Assembly (NCBI GenBank): GCA_039028635.1
Contig: JBCCHV010000002.1
Coordinates: 145,150 to 209,149 of the forward strand
DNA length: 64,000 nt
Source of the DNA: Acidobacteriota bacterium
GTDB lineage: Bacteria > Acidobacteriota > Thermoanaerobaculia > Multivoradales > JBCCEF01
Direction: 5' to 3'
Shown here: positions 32,986-41,346 of the stretch, in pieces
Position numbering within the stretch: position 1 is the stretch's first letter
Layout of the letters: the number at the start of each line of letters is the position of its first letter
Made by a program: the position numbers and the translations under genes
The notes under the pieces: model-generated
Databases searched by the model: none
Told to the model about the DNA's origin: nothing
The model's input: the letters and a program-made list of their open reading frames with translations, nothing else

Positions 32986-35900
32986 TCAGAGCCCACTGTC
33001 CGGCGCAGGTTCGGGCAAAGGTCGCCAATCGCCGACCAGAGCGAAGGCTCCCCAGTAAAAGGGGGAGCCCCGACCTTCCCGATCGGCGAGTTGAAGCTGT
33101 GCCCTCCGCAAGGCGGCAGCCGGCGCCAGGCGATCCCGCAAGATTCCTTCGTAGAAGTAGTGCATCAACTCTGCCGTCGCATCATCGTCGACTTCCCAGA
33201 GGCTGACGACCAAGCGCGACGCTCCAGCCGTCAGGAAACCCTGCGTGAGACCCACCAGACCTTCACCCCGGATTTCCCGTCCGAGCGCCGTACGACAAGC
33301 GCTCAAGACCACCAGATCGGCTGGCAAGGTCAGATCTTGAATCTCGTGCGGCCGCAACAGGCCGTTGATCGGAGCACCTCGTCGATCGCGGAGCGAAAAG
33401 ACCAACCCCGAAAGTTCCGGCTGCCGACCATCGACCAGACCATGGGTTGCGAAGTGCAGGATCCGGTACTTCGCCAAGTCGCCACCAAGAACCAACCCTC
33501 GAGTGGCCTCGAATCCGTCCGCCAGCAAGACGTCTCGATCATCCGCCAAGAGGTCGAGAATCTGCGAGGCTTCTAGACTGGAACCCTGCAACCGTCCAAA
33601 GGGACCGCGTCGCGCAGAGCGAGCCACCGCCAGCTCGAGGCCCTTCGGCCCTGCCCCGGCAGGCTGACCCGAAAACTGCAGGCGCGGGTCATCCTCCTCG
33701 AAAACGGCATCTGCCAGAATCGCCATGAGCTTCGGGGCCGGCGCGCGCCAGCTTCGCCGGCGAAGCTGGACCAAAACCGAGGCGGACGGCAGGCGAACCA
33801 CCTCCACTCGCTGCAATAGAGGAACTCGCGACTCATCGGCATCGCCGGAAGCGACCGGCAAGACTGCGAAGGGGATGTAATGCAATGAGCCGTCGCCGAC
33901 GACAACAACGCGCCCTTGTCTCAACTCTCGAGCCACAGGCCCCAAGACAGCATCGCTCAGCTCTATCAGGGCCTGTCTCGACGCCGTTCGATACCCCCGG
34001 CGATAGCTTAGAGGCAGAAGGCGGTGGGCCTTCTCTGTCAGTTGGTCGATCTCGGACCTCGGCGGCAGCTCGAAGATTCGTACTTCCGTCGCATCGACCA
34101 ACCACAGCCAGCTTCGTTCCTCACCGAGGAGATACGAAAGCAGCTTGGTGTCGCTCCCCAATTCTCTCTGAATGGCCCGCCCGGAAGCCGGCCGAACAAC
34201 TGTCGGCAGGGATCCGGTAGAACGCCGGATCGCTTCCTCCGTCGCCTCGATCTCCCGCCACAGGCGCTTTGCCCGGCGTGCCAGGACCTGGGTTGGGGCT
34301 CCTTGCTGAAGTGCTTGCAGGTGTTGCCGATGCAGAGTGTCGATCCGCGCCTTCAAGACCCCCTCGCGCCGGGCCAGCTCCGGCGGCACCGACTCGACGC
34401 GCTGCTCTCGACTCGAGATTTCGAGGCTCTCCAAAAGGGAACGGGCCTTCGCCTCCTCGGTCGTGTCGAAGCTCTCGAGTGCGACACCAGCGTCCCCGCC
34501 GCCGAGCGCCGTCTCGGCCAGCAGGTCCGCGAGCTCGATGTGAATCTCTTGATGACTGCCGAAGTACGTCTGCCGAAAGGAAGGGAGAAATAGGCTTTGC
34601 CGCGCGGCCTCGATGCCGGCGACGGCGGCTTCCATCTCGCGTCGCGCCCGCTGACGGTCGCCAAGAGCCCGGAAACTCCGACCGAGCTCCGCATGAGCGA
34701 CGACCTGCATGTGACTGACACCCAAATCGTCGAACGTGTCCAGCGCACCCTGGAGATCTTCGAGGGCCTCTCGTGGCTGGCCAAGGGCCAGCGTCGCAAC
34801 GCCAAGGCCGAGCTGAAGAAAGGCCCTCGTCAGCTCATCCTCGCCACTCAGTGGCATCGAGCGACGAAAGTCCCTCACGGCCTCCACGGGGCGCCCGAGT
34901 CGGAGCAACGAGAAGGCCCGATGCTCCAATGTCAGAGCTTGGTCGCGCCGGGCTCCGGTCGCCTGGAAGATCTCCAGAGCACGACCGAATGCCTCGAAGG
35001 CTTCGTCCGTGTTCCCGGCCAAGCTCAGCCCCCAAGCCAGGGCACTGAGGGTGCGAGCCTTGGCCAGTTCCTGGTTCAACTCCTCGCGTAGCACGAGGGC
35101 TGCCCGCAGACTGGCGATGCCATCGTCGACACGGCCCAAGCTGAGGTAGTAGACGCCCAAGTTGTGAAGAATGTTGCCCTCAGAAGAGGTCACTCCCTGC
35201 CGGCGCCAGGTAGCCAGAGCCTGGTTGTAGGCGGCAAAGGCTGGTGTCAGCTCGCCCCTCGAGGCATAGAGCACTCCTAGATTGTTCCAAGCGACCGCCA
35301 CTGCAAAGGGATTGTCCACCGCAAGCGATCTCGCGAGACCTTCCTCCAGAACCTCTTCAGCAGCCGACGCCATGCTGCGACCGAGATAGACACCCCCAAG
35401 GTCGTTCAACAGGGGACCGAGCTCCCAATCGTTGGAGTGCTCCATGAAGGACTGGCGCGCTGCCTCGAGCTCCTTCGCGGACCGTTCGAGCTCGCCCAGA
35501 TCCTTCAAGGCCAGTCCGAGGCGATGGCGGAACCGACCCCTGAGCAGGGGCGGAGCGGAAGCGGGAAGTAAGACGAGAGCCTCTTCGAGAAGGACACAGG
35601 CTCGAAGCTGAGAGTCCGCTGACGGGGAAACGGCAATCTCGACCGCCCGATCGAAGGAAGCCAGCGCAGCCAAGAGGGCTCGATCCCGCCTTGTCGGCCG
35701 GTCCGTCACTGCGACCTGCAGCCAATAGGAGCCAGAACCGAAGTGTGCTTCGACGTGCAGCTCGAAGACGCCGGTCGACTGCGGAGACAATGCTAGAAAT
35801 TCTAGGCCATCCGGACCATTGGGACCATCCACAGAACCGATCTCGTTGCCGCCACCATCGACGAGCGCAACCGAAACATCGACCCCCTGCTGAATCAGAG

Positions 35901-36123
35901 CAACCTGTAGAAATTGACCTGGGCCGAGCTCGATCGGAAAGGAATGCCTGATGCCAACAGCGATCTCTCGCCTCTGCTCAATGGCGCCGGCAACAAAAGA
36001 TTCGCTCTCGGCAGATTCATCGATGAACGGAGCCGGGACAATGTCGCAGCCAACGAGCGCAGTCAGGAGACCCACCAGGACGAACCCAGAGCAAGCTCTC
36101 CAGCCAACGACCCTCACCGACAT
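32986..36123 (-). CDS. TPR-CHAT lipoprotein (putative caspase-like protease)
   Basis: 1045 aa. A lipoprotein signal peptide (FVLVGLLTALVGCD, lipobox Cys ~26) places it at the membrane. A beta-sandwich pre-domain (~50-150) is followed by about eight TPRs (NNLGVLYASRGELTPAFAAY, HNLGVYYLSLGRVDDGIASL, AHAELGRSFRALGDRQRARR). CHAT occupies the last ~350 residues: His894 in RILHFATHGLVDG and Cys943 in LVVLSACRTALG. Both residues of the dyad are present. It is the third gene of a minus-strand operon behind an ECF sigma factor and an anti-sigma-like membrane protein, and it converges with the CHAT-SAVED gene 34 bp away. An extracytoplasmic protease linked to envelope signalling is plausible; its target is unknown. 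Confidence 0.88.
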   Translation of the reverse strand: MSVRVVGWRACSGFVLVGLLTALVGCDIVPAPFIDESAESESFVAGAIEQRREIAVGIRHSFPIELGPGQFLQVALIQQGVDVSVALVDGGGNEIGSVDGPNGPDGLEFLALSPQSTGVFELHVEAHFGSGSYWLQVAVTDRPTRRDRALLAALASFDRAVEIAVSPSADSQLRACVLLEEALVLLPASAPPLLRGRFRHRLGLALKDLGELERSAKELEAARQSFMEHSNDWELGPLLNDLGGVYLGRSMASAAEEVLEEGLARSLAVDNPFAVAVAWNNLGVLYASRGELTPAFAAYNQALATWRRQGVTSSEGNILHNLGVYYLSLGRVDDGIASLRAALVLREELNQELAKARTLSALAWGLSLAGNTDEAFEAFGRALEIFQATGARRDQALTLEHRAFSLLRLGRPVEAVRDFRRSMPLSGEDELTRAFLQLGLGVATLALGQPREALEDLQGALDTFDDLGVSHMQVVAHAELGRSFRALGDRQRARREMEAAVAGIEAARQSLFLPSFRQTYFGSHQEIHIELADLLAETALGGGDAGVALESFDTTEEAKARSLLESLEISSREQRVESVPPELARREGVLKARIDTLHRQHLQALQQGAPTQVLARRAKRLWREIEATEEAIRRSTGSLPTVVRPASGRAIQRELGSDTKLLSYLLGEERSWLWLVDATEVRIFELPPRSEIDQLTEKAHRLLPLSYRRGYRTASRQALIELSDAVLGPVARELRQGRVVVVGDGSLHYIPFAVLPVASGDADESRVPLLQRVEVVRLPSASVLVQLRRRSWRAPAPKLMAILADAVFEEDDPRLQFSGQPAGAGPKGLELAVARSARRGPFGRLQGSSLEASQILDLLADDRDVLLADGFEATRGLVLGGDLAKYRILHFATHGLVDGRQPELSGLVFSLRDRRGAPINGLLRPHEIQDLTLPADLVVLSACRTALGREIRGEGLVGLTQGFLTAGASRLVVSLWEVDDDATAELMHYFYEGILRDRLAPAAALRRAQLQLADREGRGSPFYWGAFALVGDWRPLPEPAPDSGL

Positions 36124-36162
36124 ATCTCGCCGAACGCGAGACCAGACCAGAGCTCGGACACC

Positions 36163-36936
36163 CTACCCCCCGACGCTTTCCAGCGGAAGCAGCGTCAACC
36201 TGTAGCGCACGACTCGGCCGGTCACGCCATGGCTCAGGTCAAGCCAGAATTCTCTCCCTTTAAGGATTTCTCGAGGCAGAACAACCGTGACCACCCCTGC
36301 CGAATCCGCCACCAGCTCCTCCGCCACTTCGATTGCTCGAGAATCCTCACCGGTCACCTTCAAGCCATAGCGAGCTCCCGGCAGAAGCTCGGAGCCGGCG
36401 AGAGCCAACGTCACACCGCTTGCATACTCGGGAAAAACAGTCGACGAATCTCCGCGGGTGCGGGAATGCCCCTCGGGCAAGAGCTCGACAATGGGGGTAT
36501 TGGCTTGCACTCCTAAGACCGAAGGCGGAGGAGTCGTCGGCCCGGAAGGACCGAGTTGCCCAATGAAAAGGGCCGCCACTGCGCCAATCAGAAAGGATGC
36601 AGCGAGTGATGGCCAGCGGCCCTGCCACAACCCTCCGGACGCTTTGGAGGTCGCTGTGAAGATGCGGCCGCGAAAGTCCTGCCAAAGCTCTCCCCGACGG
36701 GATTCGCTCAGAAATTCTTCGTCCGATAAAGGCTCAAAGTCAGGGAATCGTTGCAAATCGAGGAGCAGCCGAGAGAGCTGCGGATCGACAGCGGCTCTGT
36801 CGAGCAGCTCGGCGCGCTCCTCTTCGGAGAGACGCCCTTCCAGAAATCCGATCAGCACCTCAACAGGAGGTGCATCGCCGAGGCGCGCCCGCCGCTCGGC
36901 GATTACAGCCTCGAACGCAGCATTCCACTCGGACAT
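36163..36936 (-). CDS. Anti-sigma-factor-like single-pass membrane protein
   Basis: 257 aa. The N-terminal ~95 residues are helical and acidic (VEVLIGFLEGRLSEEERAEL, LSRLLLDLQRFPDFEPLSDE) like an anti-sigma cytoplasmic domain but without the His-Cys-Cys zinc site. One membrane helix follows (LAASFLIGAVAALFIGQL, ~112-129), then a ~125-aa extracytoplasmic beta-rich domain (GARYGLKVTGEDSRAIEVAE, FWLDLSHGVTGRVVRYRLTL). It starts 10 bp after the sigma-factor stop, the standard arrangement for a cognate anti-sigma protein. The TPR-CHAT protein encoded next could act on this outer domain (inference). Confidence 0.72.
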   Translation of the reverse strand: MSEWNAAFEAVIAERRARLGDAPPVEVLIGFLEGRLSEEERAELLDRAAVDPQLSRLLLDLQRFPDFEPLSDEEFLSESRRGELWQDFRGRIFTATSKASGGLWQGRWPSLAASFLIGAVAALFIGQLGPSGPTTPPPSVLGVQANTPIVELLPEGHSRTRGDSSTVFPEYASGVTLALAGSELLPGARYGLKVTGEDSRAIEVAEELVADSAGVVTVVLPREILKGREFWLDLSHGVTGRVVRYRLTLLPLESVGG

Positions 36937-36946
36937 CGCGACCTCC

Positions 36947-37618
36947 TCAGAGCATCACCAGAAAGCACAGAAGGCCGAAGAGCTCAACGCCAGCACCGAG
37001 GAGTGGCCTCATTCTGCTCCGCGCCAGTTTCAGCTGTCGCTTGACGGTATCAATAGCGACCCCTTGAATCTCAGCGATTTCCCGATACTTATACCCCTGA
37101 TAACGAAGAAAGATGCACTGCCGCATTCTTGGAGGCAAGGCGCCGAGCGCAGCGCCAAGGCGCCCTCGGCGTTCGGCGTCGATCGTCGTCTCCAAGGGAC
37201 CAGCCGATGGATCCGCCGACTCCACGATCACCGCACCTTCCCCGGAAGGCTCTTCCGGAAGCTGGACTTCGACCCGCACTTTCTGCGAGTGCGAGTGACG
37301 GAGCCAATTTCGATACACATTCAGCATGATTTGAGCGACCCACGTATCGAAGGAAGACCGGAATTGATAGCCTTCAATACCTCTATAGACCCGCAGCATC
37401 ACTTCTTGGGCTAGATCGTCCGCCTCCTGAGCCAGCCCACGACGAACGAAGAAGTGCCGACAGGCGGGCAGAAATCTCCGATAGAGGCCTTCGAAGTGCT
37501 GCTCGACGTTGCTTCCGGCCTGAATCTGGCGCAACGCTTCTTCCACCGAAGCCCGCACCGCTCCTTTGCGGAAAGACGCCCCTCGAGACCACTCGGTGTC
37601 AGCCTCGCCAGAGGTCAT
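36947..37618 (-). CDS. ECF-type RNA polymerase sigma factor with hydrophobic C-terminal tail
   Basis: 223 aa from the ATG at 37618; a GTG at 37666 is in frame but lacks support. Region 2: FEGLYRRFLPACRHFFVRRG, EADDLAQEVMLRVYRGIEGY and FDTWVAQIMLNVYRNWLRH. Region 4: LPPRMRQCIFLRYQGYKYRE, then IAEIQGVAIDTVKRQLKLAR. After region 4 the protein ends in an unusual hydrophobic tail (GVELFGLLCFLVML), which could be a membrane or protein contact. It lies directly before the anti-sigma-like gene. Confidence 0.9.
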   Translation of the reverse strand: MTSGEADTEWSRGASFRKGAVRASVEEALRQIQAGSNVEQHFEGLYRRFLPACRHFFVRRGLAQEADDLAQEVMLRVYRGIEGYQFRSSFDTWVAQIMLNVYRNWLRHSHSQKVRVEVQLPEEPSGEGAVIVESADPSAGPLETTIDAERRGRLGAALGALPPRMRQCIFLRYQGYKYREIAEIQGVAIDTVKRQLKLARSRMRPLLGAGVELFGLLCFLVML

Positions 37619-37771
37619 AGATCTTTCTCGACGAAGCACTCGCCTGTCGGATGCGAGACGACCCACGGCGCTGAGTACCCCAGAAACCGGAGTCGAGGTG
37701 TCTGAAAAAGAAGACCCCGGGCTCTCGGCACGAAGCCAGAGCTCTTATCACTCTGAAAAGGAGATTTCACA

Positions 37772-37930
37772 ATGAAGACCAAGAGCCACGGCTCCAAGAA
37801 CGATTCTTCCGCATGCCGTGATCACTCCAAGCAGGAGAAGGAAACCACCCAAACAGCCGTCAAGGCTGAAGCAGAGAAGAGGGTCGGAGGGAGCGGAGCG
37901 GACAAGCCCACCATTCAACGCAATGCGTGA
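37772..37930 (+). CDS. Small hydrophilic protein, 52 aa, unknown
   Basis: ATG at 37772 after a textbook AAAAGGAGATTTCACA site. The product is Lys/Glu/Ser/Thr-rich (MKTKSHGSKNDSSACRDHSK, KQEKETTQTAVKAEAEKR) and likely disordered. It is divergent from the sigma-factor gene. The strong ribosome site is the main argument; no family is recognised. Confidence 0.45.
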   Translation: MKTKSHGSKNDSSACRDHSKQEKETTQTAVKAEAEKRVGGSGADKPTIQRNA

Positions 37931-38403
37931 GGTAAGCCAACCCTTCAAAGCGGTCGTCACGACCAAGGCTCCGGCGAGGCATCTGTAGCATTCCCCTCAT
38001 ATCGGCAGGCGACCAAAGGACCGCGTCGCCTGCCACCCAGGCTCTCACACCCAACCCCACGGCTTGCAAACAAACTCAAATCAGCCCACTTGAACCTCAG
38101 TTAATTCGCATTTATAGCATATGAATCGGAGGATCAGCCGCGGCTGAACAGGTGCAGCGGCGGGACCCGTCACCCAGCATCAGACCCGTCGAGAGCGGAA
38201 CCACCAAGGCTCCGACGCCATGAAGGGAAGATTCGATCGAACCAGCGCAGTCGGATCATCGAAAACCCAACGGACCGGTTGAGACCCGCTACTTCGGCCA
38301 ACCGGAGAAGCTCCACGCCACGACGGCTTCAGCCGTCGTGGAGTCACCGAGTCCCGATCGGATCCACCGAATAACCGACTGACTGATAAGGAAGGAGGGG
38401 ATT
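37931..38403. other. Non-coding stretch with two hairpins, before tRNA-Ala
   Basis: About 470 bp without a credible gene. A 10-bp stem pairs GGCAGGCGAC (38005-38014) with GTCGCCTGCC (38026-38035), possibly ending the small gene at 37772. A second strong hairpin pairs CCACGACGGCT (38318-38328) with AGCCGTCGTGG (38331-38341); it lies on the 3' side of the tRNA but has no T-run. The phrase ACCAAGGCTCCG occurs twice (near 37965 and 38200). Confidence 0.5.
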
Positions 38404-38479
<76 letters not shown>

Positions 38480-38519
38480 ACGCAAGGTGCGCTAGTCTAT
38501 TGGGCCCCTTTCGGGCTTG

Positions 38520-39725
38520 TCAACGACCCTCTTCGGAGCCCCCGGGAAGACCCTCGACGACCGCCTCGGCCGGCGCCACCACGGGCTCGGGCCAGGCGCT
38601 GGGAACCGGCTGGCCGAGGAGCTCGGCACGCTTCAGGATCTCTTCTTTGAGGACGTCGAGACCCTCGCCGCTCAGGGCCGAGACCCAGACGCCTTCGTTG
38701 TCGACGGGCGCCGGCCAGGAAGCGCCCTCGGCGAAGAGGCGGTCGGCCTTGTTGTAGACCCGCATCAGGCGCTCGGGCTCGACGCCGAGCTCGGCGAGAA
38801 CGTCCTCGGCGACGTTGGCCTGGTCTTCCCAGATCGGATGGCTGCGGTCGATGACGTGCAGCACCAGATCGGCGGCGGTGGCTTCTTCGAGGGTGCTGCG
38901 GAAGGACGACACGAGGTGATGCGGCAGCTTGCGAATGAAGCCGACGGTGTCGGCGAAAACGGCGATCCGGCCGGGCGCCAAGGCGCCTTTCCGCAGGCGC
39001 GCATCGAGGGTGGCGAAGAGCAGGTTCTGGGCCTTTTCGCCGGCGCCGGTGAGACGGTTGAAGAGGGTGGTCTTGCCGGCGTTGGTGTAGCCCGCCAGCG
39101 CCACCGAGAGGGTGCCCCGGCGGCCCCGGCGCTGCACCGAACGGGTGCGCTCGATCTTCTTGAGCTGCTTCTCGAGACGGCCGATCTGGTTGCGCAGGAT
39201 ACGGCGGTCGGCCTCGATCTGCTTTTCGCCCTCACCACCACGGATACCGACGCCACCGCCCTGCCGGGAAAGGTGCTTCCACATGCGGGTGAGGCGCGGC
39301 AGCACGTAGCGCAGACGGGCCAGCTCGACCTGGGTGCGGGCCTCGCGAGTCCTCGCCCGCTGGCTGAAGATCTCGAGGATCAAGCCGCTGCGGTCCATCA
39401 CCTGCAGCTCGACGATCTTCTCGAGGTTCTTCACCTGCGAGGGCGACAGGTCGTCGTCGAAGAGCAGTAAGTCGGCGCCGAGCTCCTTCGCCGCCTGCCC
39501 CGCCTCTTCGGCCTTGCCGCGACCCACGAAGGTCGCGGGATGGGGGGTGGCGCGGCGCTGGATGGCGTTGCCGGCGACCTCGACGCCGGCACTCCGCGCC
39601 AGCTCGGCGAGCTCGTCGAGATGCTCCTCCACCAGATGGCCGGGCTGGCCCTGCTGGATGAGCCCCAGAAGGAAGGCTCGCCGTGGCAGGTCTTGGGATG
39701 CTTCGTCGCGGTTGTAGAATGACAC
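38520..39725 (-). CDS. hflX: GTPase HflX
   Basis: 401 aa from a GTG at 39725. The N-terminal HflX domain (FVGRGKAEEAGQAAKELGAD, LLLFDDDLSPSQVKNLE, DRSGLILEIFSQRARTREAR) and glycine-rich linker (SRQGGGVGIRGGEGEKQIEA) precede the G domain: G1 GYTNAGKTTLFNRLT, G3 ADTVGFIRKLPHHL, G4 NKAD and G5 SALSGEGL. HflX binds the large ribosomal subunit and rescues or splits stalled ribosomes. It lies 41 bp from tRNA-Ala. Confidence 0.96.
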   Translation of the reverse strand: MSFYNRDEASQDLPRRAFLLGLIQQGQPGHLVEEHLDELAELARSAGVEVAGNAIQRRATPHPATFVGRGKAEEAGQAAKELGADLLLFDDDLSPSQVKNLEKIVELQVMDRSGLILEIFSQRARTREARTQVELARLRYVLPRLTRMWKHLSRQGGGVGIRGGEGEKQIEADRRILRNQIGRLEKQLKKIERTRSVQRRGRRGTLSVALAGYTNAGKTTLFNRLTGAGEKAQNLLFATLDARLRKGALAPGRIAVFADTVGFIRKLPHHLVSSFRSTLEEATAADLVLHVIDRSHPIWEDQANVAEDVLAELGVEPERLMRVYNKADRLFAEGASWPAPVDNEGVWVSALSGEGLDVLKEEILKRAELLGQPVPSAWPEPVVAPAEAVVEGLPGGSEEGR

Positions 39726-39807
39726 GTGCTGGAACCTCGTCTTCCGGTGATTTTAGCTCGGGCTCGCCCGTCCGCTCTCTAACCTCTGGTGCGAACGAAT
39801 ATTCCCG

Positions 39808-40350
39808 ATGAGCGAATCGACAGCAGCCTCTCAACCCCAACCTCTGGGCGCCCAGGCGCGCTGGGTGGTGATCGCCCTGGCGGTGGTGGCCGCGGTGGCG
39901 CTGTTCTGGCCGCGCGGTGACGGCAGCTTCGATGCCCCGGGCGGCTTCCTCGTCGACGGCCACGGCCGCCCCGAAAAGCTCGCCCCCCGCATGGCGCCGG
40001 TCACTCTGGTGCACTTCTGGGCCACCTGGTGCCCGCCCTGCATCACCGAGCTCCCGGCCATCGACCGGCTCTCCGCCGACCTCGACGACGAGCCCGACTT
40101 CGACCTGGTGATGATCGCTGTCGACGATACGCTCGAGAAGGTCAAGCCTTTCGTCGGCCGCCGTGCCGAGATGATGCTCTACGACCCCAACTGGGACGTC
40201 GCCCACCGCTACGGCACCCGCAAACTGCCCGAAACCTATCTGGTGGTGGACGGCAAAGTGGTCCACAAGTGGGAAGGTGCCGTCGACTGGGACCAGCCCG
40301 AAGAGCGCGCCCGCATCGAAGAACAGCTCACCGCCCAGCGAGGCAGCTGA
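39808..40350 (+). CDS. TlpA-like membrane-anchored thioredoxin
   Basis: 180 aa. One N-terminal membrane helix (WVVIALAVVAAVALFW, ~19-34) anchors a periplasmic thioredoxin fold. The active site is WATWCPPC and the cis-proline loop is RKLPETYLV. The length and spacing fit the TlpA/ResA/DsbE group, which reduces or isomerises disulfides in exported proteins, often for cytochrome c. No cytochrome gene is nearby, so the partner is unknown. Confidence 0.9.
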   Translation: MSESTAASQPQPLGAQARWVVIALAVVAAVALFWPRGDGSFDAPGGFLVDGHGRPEKLAPRMAPVTLVHFWATWCPPCITELPAIDRLSADLDDEPDFDLVMIAVDDTLEKVKPFVGRRAEMMLYDPNWDVAHRYGTRKLPETYLVVDGKVVHKWEGAVDWDQPEERARIEEQLTAQRGS

Positions 40351-40372
40351 GGGAAGGCTCCGACCCGACATC

Positions 40373-40640
40373 GGAAGCAAGAAAGCAGTCGAGCAGGGCG
40401 AGGCGGAGGAAGCCGACGAGGACGGGGGCACCAGGATAAAGGGTGAGGCCGCGTAGGCCGAGGCCATCCACCAACCAGCACCCGAAGCAAGAAAGCTGGA
40501 TGCTAGACAGCATCCAGCCTCCGAGCCCGACCAGGGCGAGGCGGCGGCAACGCCGCCGAGGACGGGGCCGCCCTGGATTGGGAGTGAGGCCGCACGACCT
40601 GTGCGGGCTGGCGGGCCGCGCAGGCCCGAGGGGGGCGCCT
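40373..40640. repeat. Imperfect tandem duplication, also found near 62.9 kb
   Basis: GAAGCAAGAAAGC occurs at 40374-40386 and 40483-40495, and AGGGCGAGGCGG occurs in both units, each followed by GACGGGG and GTGAGGCCGC. The second unit contains hairpins GCTGGATGCT/AGCATCCAGC (40495-40518) and GGCGGCG/CGCCGCC (40540-40557). GACGGGGCCGCCCTGGA (40561-40577) and GGGCCGCGCAGGC (40613-40625) recur exactly at 62990-63006 and 63055-63067. No coding sense. Confidence 0.6.
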
Positions 40641-40650
40641 TTAGCCCTCC

Positions 40651-41205
40651 TTAAAAGCTGTAACTCAATCCGCCATGGCCGATGGCGAAGAACTGCGTGT
40701 CGTCGAAGTCGGCGAAGTGGCCCGAGAGCTCGACCAGGAAGGCGAGGCGCCGGGTGATCGGAAAGTTGCCGGTGAAGCCGAGGACGGCGCCGAAGGCGGT
40801 GTCGTCGACCTCGGAGCCGGCAAAGTTGGTGCCCTCGAGGCGGTAACCACCGATCCCGAGGTAGACCCCGGAGTCGTAGACCCCTTCGTTATAGCGGTAC
40901 TCGCCGGCCAAGGTGAGATAGGTCAGCTCCGGACCGAAGGTCGACTCGAGGGGCTCGTCGTCATCGAAGTCGATGCGCCCGAGACGCACACCGACCAGGG
41001 TCCGCGGCTCGGTGACGAAGGAGAAGCCGACCTGGAGGGCGGTGTTCTCGATGCCATCACCGGAGTCGGCATCGAGCGAACCACCGAGACCCGCCGCCAG
41101 GCTGACGGAGTAGGAGTTGTAGTCCTGAGCGGCAACCGCTCCAGGCAGAACGAACAGACCTGCAACGAGCAGGACGAACAGCGGATTTCGAAGCAGGCGG
41201 CTCAC
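40651..41205 (-). CDS. Small outer-membrane beta-barrel protein
   Basis: 184 aa. A signal peptide (LFVLLVAGLFVLPGAVAAQ) is followed by alternating amphipathic strands (SYSVSLAAGLGGSLD, LVGVRLGRIDF, YLTLAGEYRYNEG, GVYLGIGGYRLEG, FGAVLGFTGNF), ending in SYSF with the terminal Phe typical for recognition by BamA. The size fits an 8-stranded OmpA/OmpW-like barrel. Function unknown. Confidence 0.85.
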   Translation of the reverse strand: MSRLLRNPLFVLLVAGLFVLPGAVAAQDYNSYSVSLAAGLGGSLDADSGDGIENTALQVGFSFVTEPRTLVGVRLGRIDFDDDEPLESTFGPELTYLTLAGEYRYNEGVYDSGVYLGIGGYRLEGTNFAGSEVDDTAFGAVLGFTGNFPITRRLAFLVELSGHFADFDDTQFFAIGHGGLSYSF

Positions 41206-41346
41206 GGCGTCTCCCCTTCACACGAGCTGGTCGGTCATGGACCCCACGCGGCTCCGGCACGACAGGCGCCGAGCGCGCGGGGAGTATAGCGCTGTTCTTT
41301 GGCGTCCTCCGGTCGGAAAGAAGCACTCTTCCGGAGGATCCGATCC

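Noticed and set aside
38318..38341. Strong hairpin as a rho-independent terminator of tRNA-Ala
   Set aside because: No T-run follows on the minus strand and it is over 60 bp from the tRNA; noted only as a hairpin.
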